Positions 1 to 9,538 are shown, counted from the stretch's first letter. The stretch: 38,591 nt of DNA from Hyphomicrobiales bacterium (GCA_019247605.1 JAFBAS010000185.1:1-38591), one strand, 5' to 3'. Numbers and translations are program-made. The notes: generated by a model not told the origin, from the letters alone.

Positions 1-158
1 CGATCCGCCCTTCTATGCAATGGGGGCTGAGACGCGGGTCTCTGGTTTGTCGAAGACGCGCTTGGCATGCCACTGTCATGTCTCGCAACCTTCGGCAAAT
101 GCGAATGATCGTTCCTCAAAAGGGCATGAATCTATATCATGCCTGGAGAACCAGCCCT

Positions 159-1094
159 ATGACCCGACGCCTGCCACCCTTCGGCCCGCTAATTGCGTTC
201 GACGCGGTCGCTCGCCACCGCTCGTTTACGCGCGCGGCCGACGAACTGGGTCTGACACAGAGCGCCGTCAGCCATCGGGTACGCCGTCTCGAAGAGTTCC
301 TCGGCGCACAACTTTTGAATCGACTCCATCCTGGGGTCGAACTGAGCGACGACGGCGCGAAACTACAAGGCGAATTGGCCACCCTCTTAGATGCGATGGC
401 GGGCCTAGAGCCGAGCCTGCGTCGTCGACCGGGCCGACAGACGCTGCGCGTGGGTGCTGGCTCTTCGTTGGCCGCATGGTGGCTGGTTCGCCGGCTGAGA
501 ACCTTTCGCGCGCTCCACTCGGAAATCGAGATCGATTTCGTTCCCATCGAGTCCGAGGCTGTTGGCGAAGCGTCACTGGACGTGCGGATTTTGTGGACCA
601 CGCTCGCAGAGTCCCGTGCCACGTCATTGCAAGCGCCGCTTTTTCGCGAGCGTGTCTTTCCGGTCTGCGCCCCTTCGTTACTTGAACGCGGAAGGCCGCT
701 GTCGGACCCAGCGGCATTGCTTCACCTCCCGTTGATCCAGAAGGGTCATACGCCGGCGGGCGAATGGAGTTGGGCCTTTTGGTTCCGAAAATTTGGGTTC
801 AAGCTCGCCGAGCCACGCGGTCTTGTCCTCGGAGATATGGGCCTTTGCCTGACAGCCGCCGTGGAGGGCGCCGGCGTCGCGATCGGTCGCTCGCTGCTCG
901 TCGCCGATGCGATCAGCGACGGGCGTCTTGTTCACGCGCTTGCAACCGCTCCCCATGTGCTCTCGACCAAGGTCCACATTGCACGTTGGAACCCGGACCT
1001 CATTGGAGACCGCAACACCCAACTTCTGGTCAGCTGGCTTGCGCAGGCCGCCGAGGAAACAAACCGCGGTATGTCAAACGGGCTCATCCAATGA
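159..1094 (+). CDS. LysR-family transcriptional regulator
   Basis: This is a DNA-binding regulator of about 311 residues, the usual LysR length. A winged helix-turn-helix lies at about residues 10-60, with the typical run RSFTRAADELGLTQSAVSHR, and a periplasmic-binding-like effector domain fills about 95-300. The reading frame is open further upstream, but the ATG at 159 puts the helix-turn-helix right at the N-terminus as in the family (GcvA-like members begin the same way) and has a purine-rich stretch (ggaga) about 11 bases before it. The next gene on the same strand is a broken alpha/beta-hydrolase starting about 100 bases downstream, so this is not the divergent regulator-target pair typical of LysR. 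The effector and targets cannot be read from the sequence. Confidence is high for the family and moderate for the start. Confidence 0.9.
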   Translation: MTRRLPPFGPLIAFDAVARHRSFTRAADELGLTQSAVSHRVRRLEEFLGAQLLNRLHPGVELSDDGAKLQGELATLLDAMAGLEPSLRRRPGRQTLRVGAGSSLAAWWLVRRLRTFRALHSEIEIDFVPIESEAVGEASLDVRILWTTLAESRATSLQAPLFRERVFPVCAPSLLERGRPLSDPAALLHLPLIQKGHTPAGEWSWAFWFRKFGFKLAEPRGLVLGDMGLCLTAAVEGAGVAIGRSLLVADAISDGRLVHALATAPHVLSTKVHIARWNPDLIGDRNTQLLVSWLAQAAEETNRGMSNGLIQ

Positions 1095-1193
1095 TTTCCC
1101 AGGCCCATGCAATTTCGCATAAGATATATTATGGAACTTTCCCCTTCGTATGACCAGAAGTCGAAAGATTTCTCGTAAAACACTGAGTTCAAA

Positions 1194-1957
1194 ATGAAAT
1201 CCTTCTGGTCCGAATCCGCCCAAGCGCATCTGCTTTATCACGACATTCCGGGAATGGACGCCGCTGATCTTCATTCATGGGCTCGGTTGCGCGTCATCTT
1301 GTGACTATCCGCGTATTGCTTCGGACCCTGCTTTGGCTGGAAGGCGCATGATTTTATTGGATTTGGCGGGATCGGGATTTAGCGGTCGCCCGAGCAGCTT
1401 TAGCTACTCAATCGAGGGGCATGCCCGCACGGTAGCGGAGCTGGTGGCCTATTTGGCTCCGGATCAAATTGATTTATTCGGGCATAGCATGGGGGGATCA
1501 GTCGCCGTTATGGCCGGCCACATTATTGGTGGTCGCCTTCGGTCCCTGGTGTTGAGCGAGCCCTAATCTTGATCCAGGCGGCGGGTTCTTTAGCCGCAAG
1601 ATCGCGCAGCTATCAGAAGAGGAATATGTCCTCCATGGTCATGATGATCTCGTCAGCTCCTCGGAAGCCGACGGAAACATTATATGGGCCTCATCATTGG
1701 CCACGAGTGCTCCTTATGCCGTCCACCGCGGGGCACGATCGCTAGTGGCGGGCGCCAATCCAACGTGGCGTGCATTGCTTTATGGTCTTGCCGCATCCAG
1801 AACCGTTTTATTTGGAGAAGCATCCCTCCCGGATCCGGATACGACAGGTCTGCCCCGAAATCGAGTGAACGTTGGCATAGTACCAAACGCGGGACATTCA
1901 ATGGCGTGGGATAATCCAAGCGGAGTTGCGGTGGCGCTGCGACGGGCAGTGGAATAG
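1194..1957 (+). pseudogene. alpha/beta-hydrolase, broken by two frameshifts
   Basis: Read across three frames, this stretch encodes one continuous alpha/beta-hydrolase of about 250 residues. Frame one starts at the ATG at 1194. The frame moves by one base between about 1250 and 1262 (ahead of the oxyanion motif FIHGLG), and again by one base at about 1563-1567, where a single extra T creates a TAA stop. The nucleophile elbow GHSMGGS is in the middle frame and the catalytic-His region NAGHSMAWDNP in the last frame, so all family landmarks survive but cannot be translated together. The translation matches the fold so well over its whole length that decay must be recent, or the indels are assembly errors. 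Base composition around it (AT-rich 1095-1200) differs from the neighbours. The substrate is unknown. Confidence 0.8.
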
Positions 1958-1975
1958 CTGCTTTGAGGGCCAACC

Positions 1976-2770
1976 TCAAACCGTGAGCCGCATCCCGTCA
2001 TAGGCCGGCACGACATTTGTCGGCAGGGTTTTGACGAGCGTTTCGTAATCGAGATCGGTGTGCATGTTGGTCAGCACGGCGCGCCTCGGCTCGAAGCGGG
2101 CGATCGCGGCGAGCGTCTCGTCGAGGCTGAAATGCGACGGATGCGGACGGTAGCGGAGCGCATCGATCAGCAGAACATCGAGGTTCTCGAACATCGGTTC
2201 GACGGCGGTTGGGATCGCGTTCAGGTCGGGCGCATAAGCGAAGTCGCCGATCCGCAACCCCAAGGCCTCGATGTCTCCATGTGGGAGGCGGTAAGGCGTG
2301 AGCGAAAGCTGGCCGCCCGCTTTGCCGGGGATGATCGTCGGGCCGTCCTTCGCCAGACGCCGTTCGTTGAGCAAGGGTGGGTATTGGCTTCCCGTCGGAG
2401 TTTCGAAGATATAGCCGAAGCGCCGTTTCAGCGCACCCGCTGTGGCCTCGTCCATCCACGCGTCGATGCGCGCACGCCCAGCAATCACCAGCGGGCGAAT
2501 GTCGTCGACCCCGTGAGTGTGGTCGGCATGCGGGTGCGTAAAGACGATCGCGTCTAGCCTTCGCACCTTGGCATCGAGGAGCTGCTCGCGAAGGTCGGGA
2601 GACGTGTCGACGAGCACCGTTACGGCCTGATCGCCTTCTCCTGTCTCGAGGAGCAAGGAGCACCGCCGGCGCCGGTTCTTCGGGTTGCGCGGATCGCAAT
2701 TGCCCCAATCGCCGCCGACCCGCGGCACGCCCCCGGAGGAACCGCAGCCGAGAATGGTGACACGCAACAT
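1976..2770 (-). CDS. MBL-fold metallo-hydrolase (PhnP-like)
   Basis: This is a metallo-beta-lactamase-fold phosphodiesterase-like protein of 264 residues. It opens with MLRVTILGCGSSGGVP, the start seen in the PhnP/phosphoribosyl cyclic phosphodiesterase-like branch. The metal motif THPHADH lies at about residues 78-84, with further candidate ligands at LPHGD, the APDLN loop and PHPSHFS. The frame extends to 2803, but the ATG at 2770 aligns with the family N-terminus, avoids overlap with tatD and has a GAGG-type ribosome site upstream. It is the last gene of a minus-strand run after tatD and metG. This order is common in Hyphomicrobiales, which suggests co-transcription. The substrate is not known from sequence. 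Confidence 0.85.
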   Translation of the reverse strand: MLRVTILGCGSSGGVPRVGGDWGNCDPRNPKNRRRRCSLLLETGEGDQAVTVLVDTSPDLREQLLDAKVRRLDAIVFTHPHADHTHGVDDIRPLVIAGRARIDAWMDEATAGALKRRFGYIFETPTGSQYPPLLNERRLAKDGPTIIPGKAGGQLSLTPYRLPHGDIEALGLRIGDFAYAPDLNAIPTAVEPMFENLDVLLIDALRYRPHPSHFSLDETLAAIARFEPRRAVLTNMHTDLDYETLVKTLPTNVVPAYDGMRLTV

Positions 2771-2783
2771 GGAACCTGCCTCG

Positions 2784-3599
2784 TCACTCGGCCGGTGTTG
2801 CAAGCGGTTGAACCGGGGGTGAGATTGAAGCGGCCTTCTCGAAGAGGCGGTAGAAATTCGCCGTCGTGAGCTCCGAAAGCTGCTCCAAGCTCATGGCACG
2901 GGTCGCGGCCAGAACCTTCGCTGTCTCGACCACGAAGGCGGGTTCGTTGCGCTTACCTCGGAACGGTTCCGGAGAGAGATAGGGCGCATCGGTCTCGACG
3001 AGCAAGCGATCGGCCGGCACGATTTTCGCGATGCGGCGCAGCTCATCGGATTTCTTGAAAGTCACGACTCCGGAAAACGAGACGAAAAACCCAAGATCGA
3101 GCCCGACCCGCGCGAGCCTCTCCGTCGAGGTGAAGCAATGCAGCACCGCTTTGAAACTCCCCTTCCCGCTCTCCTCCTCGAGGATGCGGATCATGTCGTC
3201 ATCGGCCTCCCGTGCGTGGATGACGAGCGGCAGGCTTGTTGCCCGCGCCGCTGCGATGTTCGTGCGAAACACGCGCGCCTGCACGTCGCGGGGCGCTCGG
3301 TCATAGTGGTAGTCGAGGCCGGCTTCCCCGATGCCCACGCATTTCGGTTGGGCCGAAAGGGCGACGATCTCGGAGGTTGCGACGTCGGCTTCTTCAGCGG
3401 CGTGATGGGGATGGGTGCCGACAGTGAAGAAAACGTCGTCATGGCGCGCCGCAATCGCCTGGAGAGCTGCGTTCTGGCGCACACGCGTCGAGATCGTGAG
3501 AAAGCGGCCGACCCCAGCCGAACGCGCTCGCGACAGGACAGCGGCCTCCTCGGCCCTGAGATCGGGGAAATCGAGGTGGCAATGGCTGTCGACGAGCAT
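2784..3599 (-). CDS. tatD: TatD-family metal-dependent DNase
   Basis: This is a TIM-barrel metal-dependent hydrolase of 271 residues in the TatD/YcfH family, whose members act as 3'-5' exonucleases or DNA-repair and quality-control nucleases. The HxH metal motif is in DSHCHLDF at about residues 4-11, GEAGLDY at 91-97, HARE at 128-131, HCFT at 154-157 and ETDAPYLSP at 202-210, so all usual metal ligands are present. A long open frame runs upstream to 3866, but it antisense-shadows metG, and the ATG at 3599 gives the family start. It lies 11 bases downstream of the metG stop and 13 bases before the MBL gene, which indicates one operon. Confidence 0.93.
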   Translation of the reverse strand: MLVDSHCHLDFPDLRAEEAAVLSRARSAGVGRFLTISTRVRQNAALQAIAARHDDVFFTVGTHPHHAAEEADVATSEIVALSAQPKCVGIGEAGLDYHYDRAPRDVQARVFRTNIAAARATSLPLVIHAREADDDMIRILEEESGKGSFKAVLHCFTSTERLARVGLDLGFFVSFSGVVTFKKSDELRRIAKIVPADRLLVETDAPYLSPEPFRGKRNEPAFVVETAKVLAATRAMSLEQLSELTTANFYRLFEKAASISPPVQPLATPAE

Positions 3600-3610
3600 C
3601 GCGGCGCCGT

Positions 3611-5158
3611 TCAATTGAGCTCGGGCTCGACAAATCGTGGGAAGATCGGGGCCGGCGCTGGAAGTTCTCTGCCCGCTTCGATGCGTCTTGTCGGGCCAAT
3701 GTCTTTCAGCATGCGCCGGTCCGCGCCGATGCCGAGAAGGTCGAGCAACTTCGCCGCCGCGCTCGGAATAAAAGGCTGGGTGACGATTCCCACCGCACGC
3801 AACGTTTCGAGCGTGACGTAAAGAATGGTAGCGAAGCGTTCGGGTGCCGATTTGCGCTTCACCCAAGGTTCCTCGCTCGCAAAATAGCGATTGGCGGCGC
3901 CGACCACGCTCCAGATATCGGCAAGCGCCACGTTGAGCGCGAACTGGTCCATCGCGGCACGTGCGCGCGCCGGCAATCCATCCGCTTGCGCAAGCAGCGC
4001 CGCGTCAGACTCGGAAAACGCCGAAGGGGCCGGGACCATGCCGTCACAATTCCTCGCGATCATCGACAAGGAACGCTGGGCGAGATTGCCGAGATCGTTG
4101 GCAAGATCGGCGTTGATCCGGTTCACGATCGCTTCGTGGCTGTAGCTGCCGTCCTGTCCGAAGGCGACTTCGCGCAGGAAGAAATAGCGCAGCTGGTCGA
4201 CGCCATACGCGTCCGCGAGGGCAAACGGATCGATGACGTTGCCGACCGACTTCGACATTTTCTCGCCGCGGTTGAACAGGAATCCATGCCCGAAAACGCG
4301 CTTGGGAAGCCCAATGCCGGCCGACATGAGAAAGGCCGGCCAATAGACCGCGTGAAATCGCACAATGTCCTTGCCGATGATGTGGCAATCGGCGGGCCAG
4401 TAGTGCCAATTGGACGCGGTCTCGTCGGGGAAACCAAGCGCGGTGATGTAGTTCGTGAGCGCGTCGACCCACACATACATGACGTGATCTGGCGCATCGG
4501 GCACCGGAACGCCCCAGCTCAGCGTGGAACGCGAGATCGACAGATCCTGCAAGCCCCCCTTCACGAAGCTCACCACCTCGTTGCGGCGGGTTTCCGGACC
4601 GATGAAGTTCGGGTTCGTGTCGTAGAATTCGAGAAGTCGCTCCTGATAAGCGGAGAGGCGGAAGAAATAGGTCTGCTCCTCGGTCCATTGGACGGGCGTT
4701 CCTTGCGGCCCGAAGCGCTCGCCGCTTTCGTTGAGCTTCGTCTCCCCTTCGTCGTAGAAGGCTTCGTCCCGCACCGAATACCAGCCGGCATAAGTACCGA
4801 GATAAATGTCCCCGGCCCCCTGCATGCGACGCCACAGCGCCTGGGAGGCTTTGTAATGGGCGGGCTCGGTCGTGCGAATGAAGCGATCGCGTGAGATCGA
4901 CAAGCGATCGCACATGGCCACGAAAATCGGCGTGTTGCGATCGCAGAGCTCGCGCGGCGTCAGCCCCTCCTTGGCGGCCGTCTGCGTCATCTTCATGCCG
5001 TGCTCGTCGACGCCCGTCAGGAAGAAGACATCTTGATCATCGATGCGCTTGAAGCGCGCGATGGCATCGGTTGCGACCGCCTCGTAAGCGTGACCGATAT
5101 GCGGTGCCCCGTTCGGATAAGAGATCGCGGTCGTGATGTAGAATTTGGCCTGGTTCAT
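3611..5158 (-). CDS. metG: methionyl-tRNA synthetase
   Basis: This cytoplasmic class I synthetase charges initiator and elongator tRNA-Met. It has 515 residues. The HIGH signature is at about residues 20-23 and KMSKS at about 300-304, with the methionine-pocket region around TGVDEHG near 48-54. The protein is the short form: the paired CxxC zinc-knuckle cysteines and the C-terminal Trbp111-like tRNA-binding domain are not seen, which is the common alphaproteobacterial arrangement. The ATG at 5158 is preferred over the one at 5179 because it has AAGGCGG just upstream and gives the canonical N-terminus ([12 protein letters not shown]). It sits between holB (36 bases upstream) and tatD (11 bases downstream). 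Confidence 0.96.
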   Translation of the reverse strand: MNQAKFYITTAISYPNGAPHIGHAYEAVATDAIARFKRIDDQDVFFLTGVDEHGMKMTQTAAKEGLTPRELCDRNTPIFVAMCDRLSISRDRFIRTTEPAHYKASQALWRRMQGAGDIYLGTYAGWYSVRDEAFYDEGETKLNESGERFGPQGTPVQWTEEQTYFFRLSAYQERLLEFYDTNPNFIGPETRRNEVVSFVKGGLQDLSISRSTLSWGVPVPDAPDHVMYVWVDALTNYITALGFPDETASNWHYWPADCHIIGKDIVRFHAVYWPAFLMSAGIGLPKRVFGHGFLFNRGEKMSKSVGNVIDPFALADAYGVDQLRYFFLREVAFGQDGSYSHEAIVNRINADLANDLGNLAQRSLSMIARNCDGMVPAPSAFSESDAALLAQADGLPARARAAMDQFALNVALADIWSVVGAANRYFASEEPWVKRKSAPERFATILYVTLETLRAVGIVTQPFIPSAAAKLLDLLGIGADRRMLKDIGPTRRIEAGRELPAPAPIFPRFVEPELN

Positions 5159-5194
5159 CCGCCTTGCATCTGCTTTCAAGGGCGCACTCGCGCC

Positions 5195-6229
5195 TCAGGG
5201 CGCGAGCTCCGCGACACCCTTGAGAGACGTGAGGAGGAGAGCGCGTTTGTCAAGGTTGTAGGTATCGGCTTCACGTTTCCTAGCCTCGATCTCACCCCAG
5301 AGCCGAGCCGTGTCCTCGGCGCGTTGGTCGAGATCGGCCGCTTGACGGGTGGCGCGCTCGCGCAACCAGTCGAAGATGGTGTCGAAAACGATGCCGAAGG
5401 AAGCATCGGCGTCGCGCGTCACCAGCCGGCTTGCAAGCTTGAGCGCCGCCGCGTCCCGCGCCCTGGGCGGTGCTTCGAGCGCCTCTCGAGTGAGGCGCGC
5501 GAACTCGACCGCGCGACTTTCAAGAAAAAGCAAGGTGCGCTGGACAGAGCCTTCGGCGAGTAAAGCCGCCTCTGCGATTGTTTTCTCGGAAGCTTCGTTT
5601 CCCGGAAGATGCGTAATGATCTCGACGATTTCGGCAGGCGTCAAAGGATCGAACCGCAAACGTCGGCAGCGCGACAGGATGGTTGCGGGAAGTCGCGCCG
5701 GTACATGAGCGACGAGCAGGGCAAGCGCCCGGCCTGGAGGTTCCTCGATGATCTTCAACAAGGCGTTCGCGGCACTTCGGTTGAGTTCGTCCGCAGCGTC
5801 GACGATCAGCACCTTCCAACCGCCCTCCCCGCTCGTCGACTGGAGAAAGGAAGTGGCGCGGCGCGCGTCCTCGACGGCAATCTCCGTGCGGAGCTTGCCG
5901 GTCGAGCCGATCGTGCGCTCGAGGAGAAAAAGGTCGGGATGAGCCGAAGCCGCGATGCGCCGCGACGCCGGGTCGTTGGCGGGAATCTCGAGCGAGGAGG
6001 CGCCCTCGGCGCGCCCGAAGGGATCGCGTCCCGCCAGGACGAAGCGTGCGACACGATAGGCGAAGCTGGCTTTTCCGACGCCTTGCGGCCCGCTGAGGAG
6101 CCAGGCATGGGCGAATCTGCGCGTGCGCAGCGCCTCGAGCACCTCGCGCTCGGCGCGTTCATGACCGACGAGGCCGTGTGTCTCCCGCGCAGGCGGTATG
6201 TTCTCAACGCCGTTTCTGGTTTCGACCAT
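5195..6229 (-). CDS. holB: DNA polymerase III delta-prime subunit
   Basis: This clamp-loader subunit of 344 residues loads the beta clamp together with DnaX and delta. The AAA+ domain has a P-loop-like SGPQGVGKAS at about residues 46-55, an IVDAADELN Walker-B region and the SRC motif (ILSRCRRLRF) used by clamp-loader subunits to complete the neighbour's ATP site. The LLKIIEEPP segment is typical of DnaX/HolB. I do not see the zinc-module cysteines found in the E. coli protein. The start overlaps the 3' end of tmk by 26 bases, so the two are very likely translationally coupled. The tmk-holB-metG-tatD order is a classical conserved neighbourhood. Confidence 0.93.
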   Translation of the reverse strand: MVETRNGVENIPPARETHGLVGHERAEREVLEALRTRRFAHAWLLSGPQGVGKASFAYRVARFVLAGRDPFGRAEGASSLEIPANDPASRRIAASAHPDLFLLERTIGSTGKLRTEIAVEDARRATSFLQSTSGEGGWKVLIVDAADELNRSAANALLKIIEEPPGRALALLVAHVPARLPATILSRCRRLRFDPLTPAEIVEIITHLPGNEASEKTIAEAALLAEGSVQRTLLFLESRAVEFARLTREALEAPPRARDAAALKLASRLVTRDADASFGIVFDTIFDWLRERATRQAADLDQRAEDTARLWGEIEARKREADTYNLDKRALLLTSLKGVAELAP

Positions 6230-6911
6230 CGCCTTTCTTCTCTCGCTGCTCCCCGGCTCGCGGATCGTCGGGACCCAAGCGCGTGATGACGACGTTCAAG
6301 ATGCGCTTTGCTGCCTCTTCGATCGAGCGCCTGGCATCGATCACGACGCAGCGCTCGCGCGAGCGCGCCGCGATGTCGAGAAAGGCCTGACGCAGTGCCG
6401 CATGATGCGCAAGCGCCTCCTCCTCGAATCTATCTCTCGTCCCGCCCGAAACCCTTCGCGTGCCGAGGCGCTCGAGGGTTTCCGCCGCCGGAAGATCGAG
6501 GATGATCGTCAGATCGGGGACCGTGTCGGCTACCACGGCTTCTTCGGCCGCCTCGAGAAGCTCGTCGCTCACCTTGCCGAGCACGCCTTGATAGGCGCGC
6601 GTCGAGTCGGCAAAACGGTCGCAGATCACGATCGCGCCGCGCGCAAGCGCTGGGCGGATCATTGAACGCAAATGATCGGCTCGCGCCGCATTGAACAGCA
6701 TCGTCTCGGCGAACGCACCATATCGTGCGGCTTTACCCGAGAGCAAAAGAGCACGGATCGCTTCGGCACGGGGGGATCCGCCAGGCTCGCGTGTCTCGAC
6801 GACCTCATGGCCGAGATCGCGAAGTTTCGCGGCGAGACGGCTCGCTTGCGTCGACTTTCCCGAGCCGTCGCTCCCCTCGAAGGTGATGAACATGCCTCGG
6901 CGTTGCGGCAT
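6204..6911 (-). CDS. tmk: thymidylate kinase
   Basis: This enzyme phosphorylates dTMP to dTDP in dTTP synthesis. It has about 235 residues. The P-loop FEGSDGSGKST is near the N-terminus, the DR(x) motif is in CDRFADSTRAYQG, and an Arg-rich lid region follows near RVSGGTRDRFEEEAL. Three starts are possible: a GTG at 6923 that would overlap the dacC stop by four bases (GTGA), an ATG at 6911, and an ATG at 6893 immediately before FITFEG. The 6911 ATG gives the short N-terminal extension usual in alphaproteobacteria, but none has a convincing ribosome site, so the start is uncertain. The gene is coupled to dacC upstream and holB downstream. Confidence 0.94.
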   Translation of the reverse strand: MPQRRGMFITFEGSDGSGKSTQASRLAAKLRDLGHEVVETREPGGSPRAEAIRALLLSGKAARYGAFAETMLFNAARADHLRSMIRPALARGAIVICDRFADSTRAYQGVLGKVSDELLEAAEEAVVADTVPDLTIILDLPAAETLERLGTRRVSGGTRDRFEEEALAHHAALRQAFLDIAARSRERCVVIDARRSIEEAAKRILNVVITRLGPDDPRAGEQREKKGDGRNQKRR

Positions 6912-6919
6912 CTCGCCGA

Positions 6920-8131
6920 TCACCGTTTCAGCAGGCGTCGCACGGCGTTGCCACCGGCTTCCAGCAGCGCGTCCTCCGCCTGACGGGTGAGGCCGCCCTT
7001 GCCGACGGATTCGGCCGCGAAAAGCGGCACATCGAGGATGGGCGCCTCCCCTTCCGAGACGCGCAAGATTCCCACACGCGTGCCTGCGGACACAGGTGGC
7101 ACCAAGGGGCCGTCATAAATCAGCTTTGCGCTCAGCTTTTCACGCGCGCCACGCTGTGTGACGACGCGGATCGGCCCTTGTGCGCGCAAATCCACCGTCG
7201 ATTTCTCGCCACCGTAGACGTTCGCGCTCGCGACGACCGCCCCCTCGGGGAAGAGATCCTGCCCCTCGAACGAACGAAAGCCAAATTCAAGGAGCTTGCG
7301 GCCTTCGTTGGCTCGGTCCTTGCCGGTCGGTGCCCCATTGATCACGACGATCAGACGTTCGCCGTTCTGCACCGCCGAGCCCACGAGCCCAAAACCAGAT
7401 TCCTCGAGATTGCCCGTCTTGAGGCCGTCGGCGCCAATGTCCATGGTGAGCAATGGGTTGCGGTTGAGCTGTCGAAGCTTGTTCCAGGTGAATTCCTTCT
7501 GGCCGAAGAATTTGTAGAGATCCGGGTAGGTCTGGATGATGTGGCGCGCGAGGAGCGCGAGCTCGAGCGCGGTCGTGTGTTGCTCGGGATCATCCGCCCC
7601 GCTCGCATTCTTGAACACGGAAGCGTTGAGCCCAAGCTCCCGCGCCCGCCGCGTCATCAACTCCGCAAAGGCCTGCTCCGTGCCTGCGACCCCCTCCGCA
7701 ATGGCGATCGCGGCGTCATTGCCCGAGAGCACGACGAGGCCGGAGATGAGGTCGGCGATCCGGACGTGGCTGTGAATCACCGCGAACATCGTCGAACCGC
7801 CCGACGGTGCCCCGCCCTTGCGCCATGCATTCTCAGAGATCACGAACTCCTGGTCGAGCGAGAACCGCCCTTCCTTGATTTCGTGGAACAGGACCTCGGC
7901 CGTCATGAGCTTGGCGAGGCTTGCGGGCAGCATCAGGCTACGCGCGTTCTTCTCGTAGAGGATCGTGCCGCTTTGTTCATCCATGAGGACGGCTTGTTGG
8001 GCCGTGGTCTGGATTGTCTCGACCCCGTGCGCGGGTCCGCCGAGCCAGCAAAGGCAAAGCACGGTCGCCAGGAAGATCGGTTGCCGAAAAATGAGGGTCG
8101 TTCGAGACAAGGAAATGACGATGGCGCCCAT
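6920..8131 (-). CDS. D-alanyl-D-alanine carboxypeptidase (PBP5/6 family)
   Basis: This exported serine D,D-carboxypeptidase of 403 residues trims the terminal D-Ala from peptidoglycan pentapeptides (DacA/DacC/DacF group). A hydrophobic signal sequence spans about residues 13-36, ending AHG. The three penicillin-binding motifs are complete: SLAK (71-74), SGN (136-138) and KTG (237-239). The C-terminal portion is the beta-rich PBP5_C domain, and the last residues (LLEAGGNAVRRLLKR) look like a short amphipathic membrane anchor. It lies 105 bases downstream of rlpA, another septal peptidoglycan protein, and overlaps tmk. Which dac paralogue it is cannot be settled here. Confidence 0.93.
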   Translation of the reverse strand: MGAIVISLSRTTLIFRQPIFLATVLCLCWLGGPAHGVETIQTTAQQAVLMDEQSGTILYEKNARSLMLPASLAKLMTAEVLFHEIKEGRFSLDQEFVISENAWRKGGAPSGGSTMFAVIHSHVRIADLISGLVVLSGNDAAIAIAEGVAGTEQAFAELMTRRARELGLNASVFKNASGADDPEQHTTALELALLARHIIQTYPDLYKFFGQKEFTWNKLRQLNRNPLLTMDIGADGLKTGNLEESGFGLVGSAVQNGERLIVVINGAPTGKDRANEGRKLLEFGFRSFEGQDLFPEGAVVASANVYGGEKSTVDLRAQGPIRVVTQRGAREKLSAKLIYDGPLVPPVSAGTRVGILRVSEGEAPILDVPLFAAESVGKGGLTRQAEDALLEAGGNAVRRLLKR

Positions 8132-8236
8132 GCTTCAAGATGTAGCGCCGAAATCCGGCTGCGCTCTTCCAATCGTCACCCAAGCCCGGACCGAAGACAG
8201 GAGGCGGCGCCGCGAAGCCATCTCGTCCGATCCAGG

Positions 8237-9538
8237 CTAAGGCGCCTGCAGTCGCACGAATGTCTGCGGCTTCAGGCCGGCGAACGGGTTGCCCTTGATA
8301 ACGCCTTGTGAGTTCGACAAACGCTCGGGCGCGAAAAACAATGTCGCGAGTTGCTTTGGTCGCGCCGGTGGACGCGGCGCAATCACCTCATCGTCATCGT
8401 CATCCACCGCCGCGGGTTTCAAAAACGCAGCCGAGGACGATTTCATGAGCGTTGTCGTGCCGAGCTCATAAGGCCGTTCGGGCGGCAGCGGCGCGTAGGC
8501 GACGGTGGTGCGGGCGAGCGCGTCGTTGCGCACGATGGTCGTTGTCGGGGCCGCCTCATCGCCGTCGTCGCTCGCCTGTGCAACGATGGCATCGATGGTG
8601 GGGGCTTGGCCTGCGCCGGTGGAGGCCGGGCCGGACCTGCCGAAAAGGGTCGGCCGCGGCGCGGGCTCGCTATATGCAACGGATGTCGTCCCCTGCGTGA
8701 GCGGAGACGCTGCGGCGCTCACCGCCGAGGCGATTGCCGCAATCGGCGCGCCCGGGCCAGAGGCTCGCGCTTCCGGCAGGTCGGCGCTTGCGAGCGCGAC
8801 CGGCACCGAGCCTGGACCGTCGAGCACCGCACCCGACCCGTCGGTCCTCAAAGTCGCGAGAAGCTTGCGGTCGTCCGAACCCCCAAGGCTTGCGGGGCGC
8901 AGATAATCGAGGCGGATTTGCGTCGTGCCAATGCTCTTGAAATCGAGGACCTCGGCCACACGCTCCGAGACATCCATGACGCGGTTTGCGTGGTAAGGCC
9001 CGCGATCATTGATGCGCACTACGATCGAACGGCCATTGCGGATGTTCGTCACCCGCGCATAGCTCGGAATCGGCAGCGTCTTGTGCGCGGCGCTGATCGA
9101 ATATCGATCGAAGACCTCGCCATTTGCCGTGAGGCGGCCGTGGAAGGCGGTGCCGTACCAGGAGGCGAGTCCGACGACCGAATATCGTTTCACTTCCTGT
9201 GGCACATAGATTTGCCCCGCGACGGTGTAGCGGTCGCCCACCAGTCTCTTGCCGCCACCTTTCGGGATTTCCTCGCCTTCCGAGTAAAGACGCGGACTCG
9301 CTCTCACTCCCAATTTCGGATCGATGCCGTTGTCGCCGACATTTGTTTTCGCGGCGCAATTGGCGAGAAGAAGGGAGACACCTACTCCGACGAGGAAGCG
9401 CCAGGGCGATTGCAGCCGGATTGCCGCGCGCGACCCGTGGTCGAGCGATCCACCACCCCGTGATCCATCATTGTCCGAATTTGGACGGCCCGACCGTGCC
9501 GGCGCGACGCACCTCATCCTGATCATGACCGCGTTCAT
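8237..9538 (-). CDS. rlpA: RlpA-type septal lytic transglycosylase, lipoprotein
   Basis: This exported peptidoglycan protein of up to 433 residues carries a double-psi beta-barrel of the RlpA family at about residues 120-215. It has the typical GLASWYGTAFHGRLTANGE, AAHKTLP and RINDRGPYHANRVMDVS motifs, including the catalytic-type Glu and Asp positions. A hydrophobic stretch ending LLLANCAAK looks like a lipoprotein signal with the Cys at about residue 61, although Asn before the Cys is unusual. The C-terminal 200 residues are Ala/Pro/Ser-rich low complexity, and I do not recognise a SPOR domain, which many RlpA proteins carry. Start codons at 9538, 9526 and 9517 are all possible. It is the first gene of the minus-strand series that continues with dacC. 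Confidence 0.88.
   Translation of the reverse strand: MNAVMIRMRCVAPARSGRPNSDNDGSRGGGSLDHGSRAAIRLQSPWRFLVGVGVSLLLANCAAKTNVGDNGIDPKLGVRASPRLYSEGEEIPKGGGKRLVGDRYTVAGQIYVPQEVKRYSVVGLASWYGTAFHGRLTANGEVFDRYSISAAHKTLPIPSYARVTNIRNGRSIVVRINDRGPYHANRVMDVSERVAEVLDFKSIGTTQIRLDYLRPASLGGSDDRKLLATLRTDGSGAVLDGPGSVPVALASADLPEARASGPGAPIAAIASAVSAAASPLTQGTTSVAYSEPAPRPTLFGRSGPASTGAGQAPTIDAIVAQASDDGDEAAPTTTIVRNDALARTTVAYAPLPPERPYELGTTTLMKSSSAAFLKPAAVDDDDDEVIAPRPPARPKQLATLFFAPERLSNSQGVIKGNPFAGLKPQTFVRLQAP

Noticed and set aside
1962-1980. Hairpin tttgagg/cctcaaa between the convergent hydrolase pseudogene and the MBL gene
   Set aside because: The stem overlaps the MBL stop codon and no T run follows on either strand, so it is a weak terminator candidate at best.
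7178-8311. 377-codon plus-strand frame opposite dacC
   Set aside because: It is antisense to a gene with complete penicillin-binding motifs, and its composition is that of a reverse-strand shadow.
8351-9463. 370-codon plus-strand frame opposite rlpA
   Set aside because: It is the antisense shadow of a clear RlpA domain, with no recognisable motif of its own.
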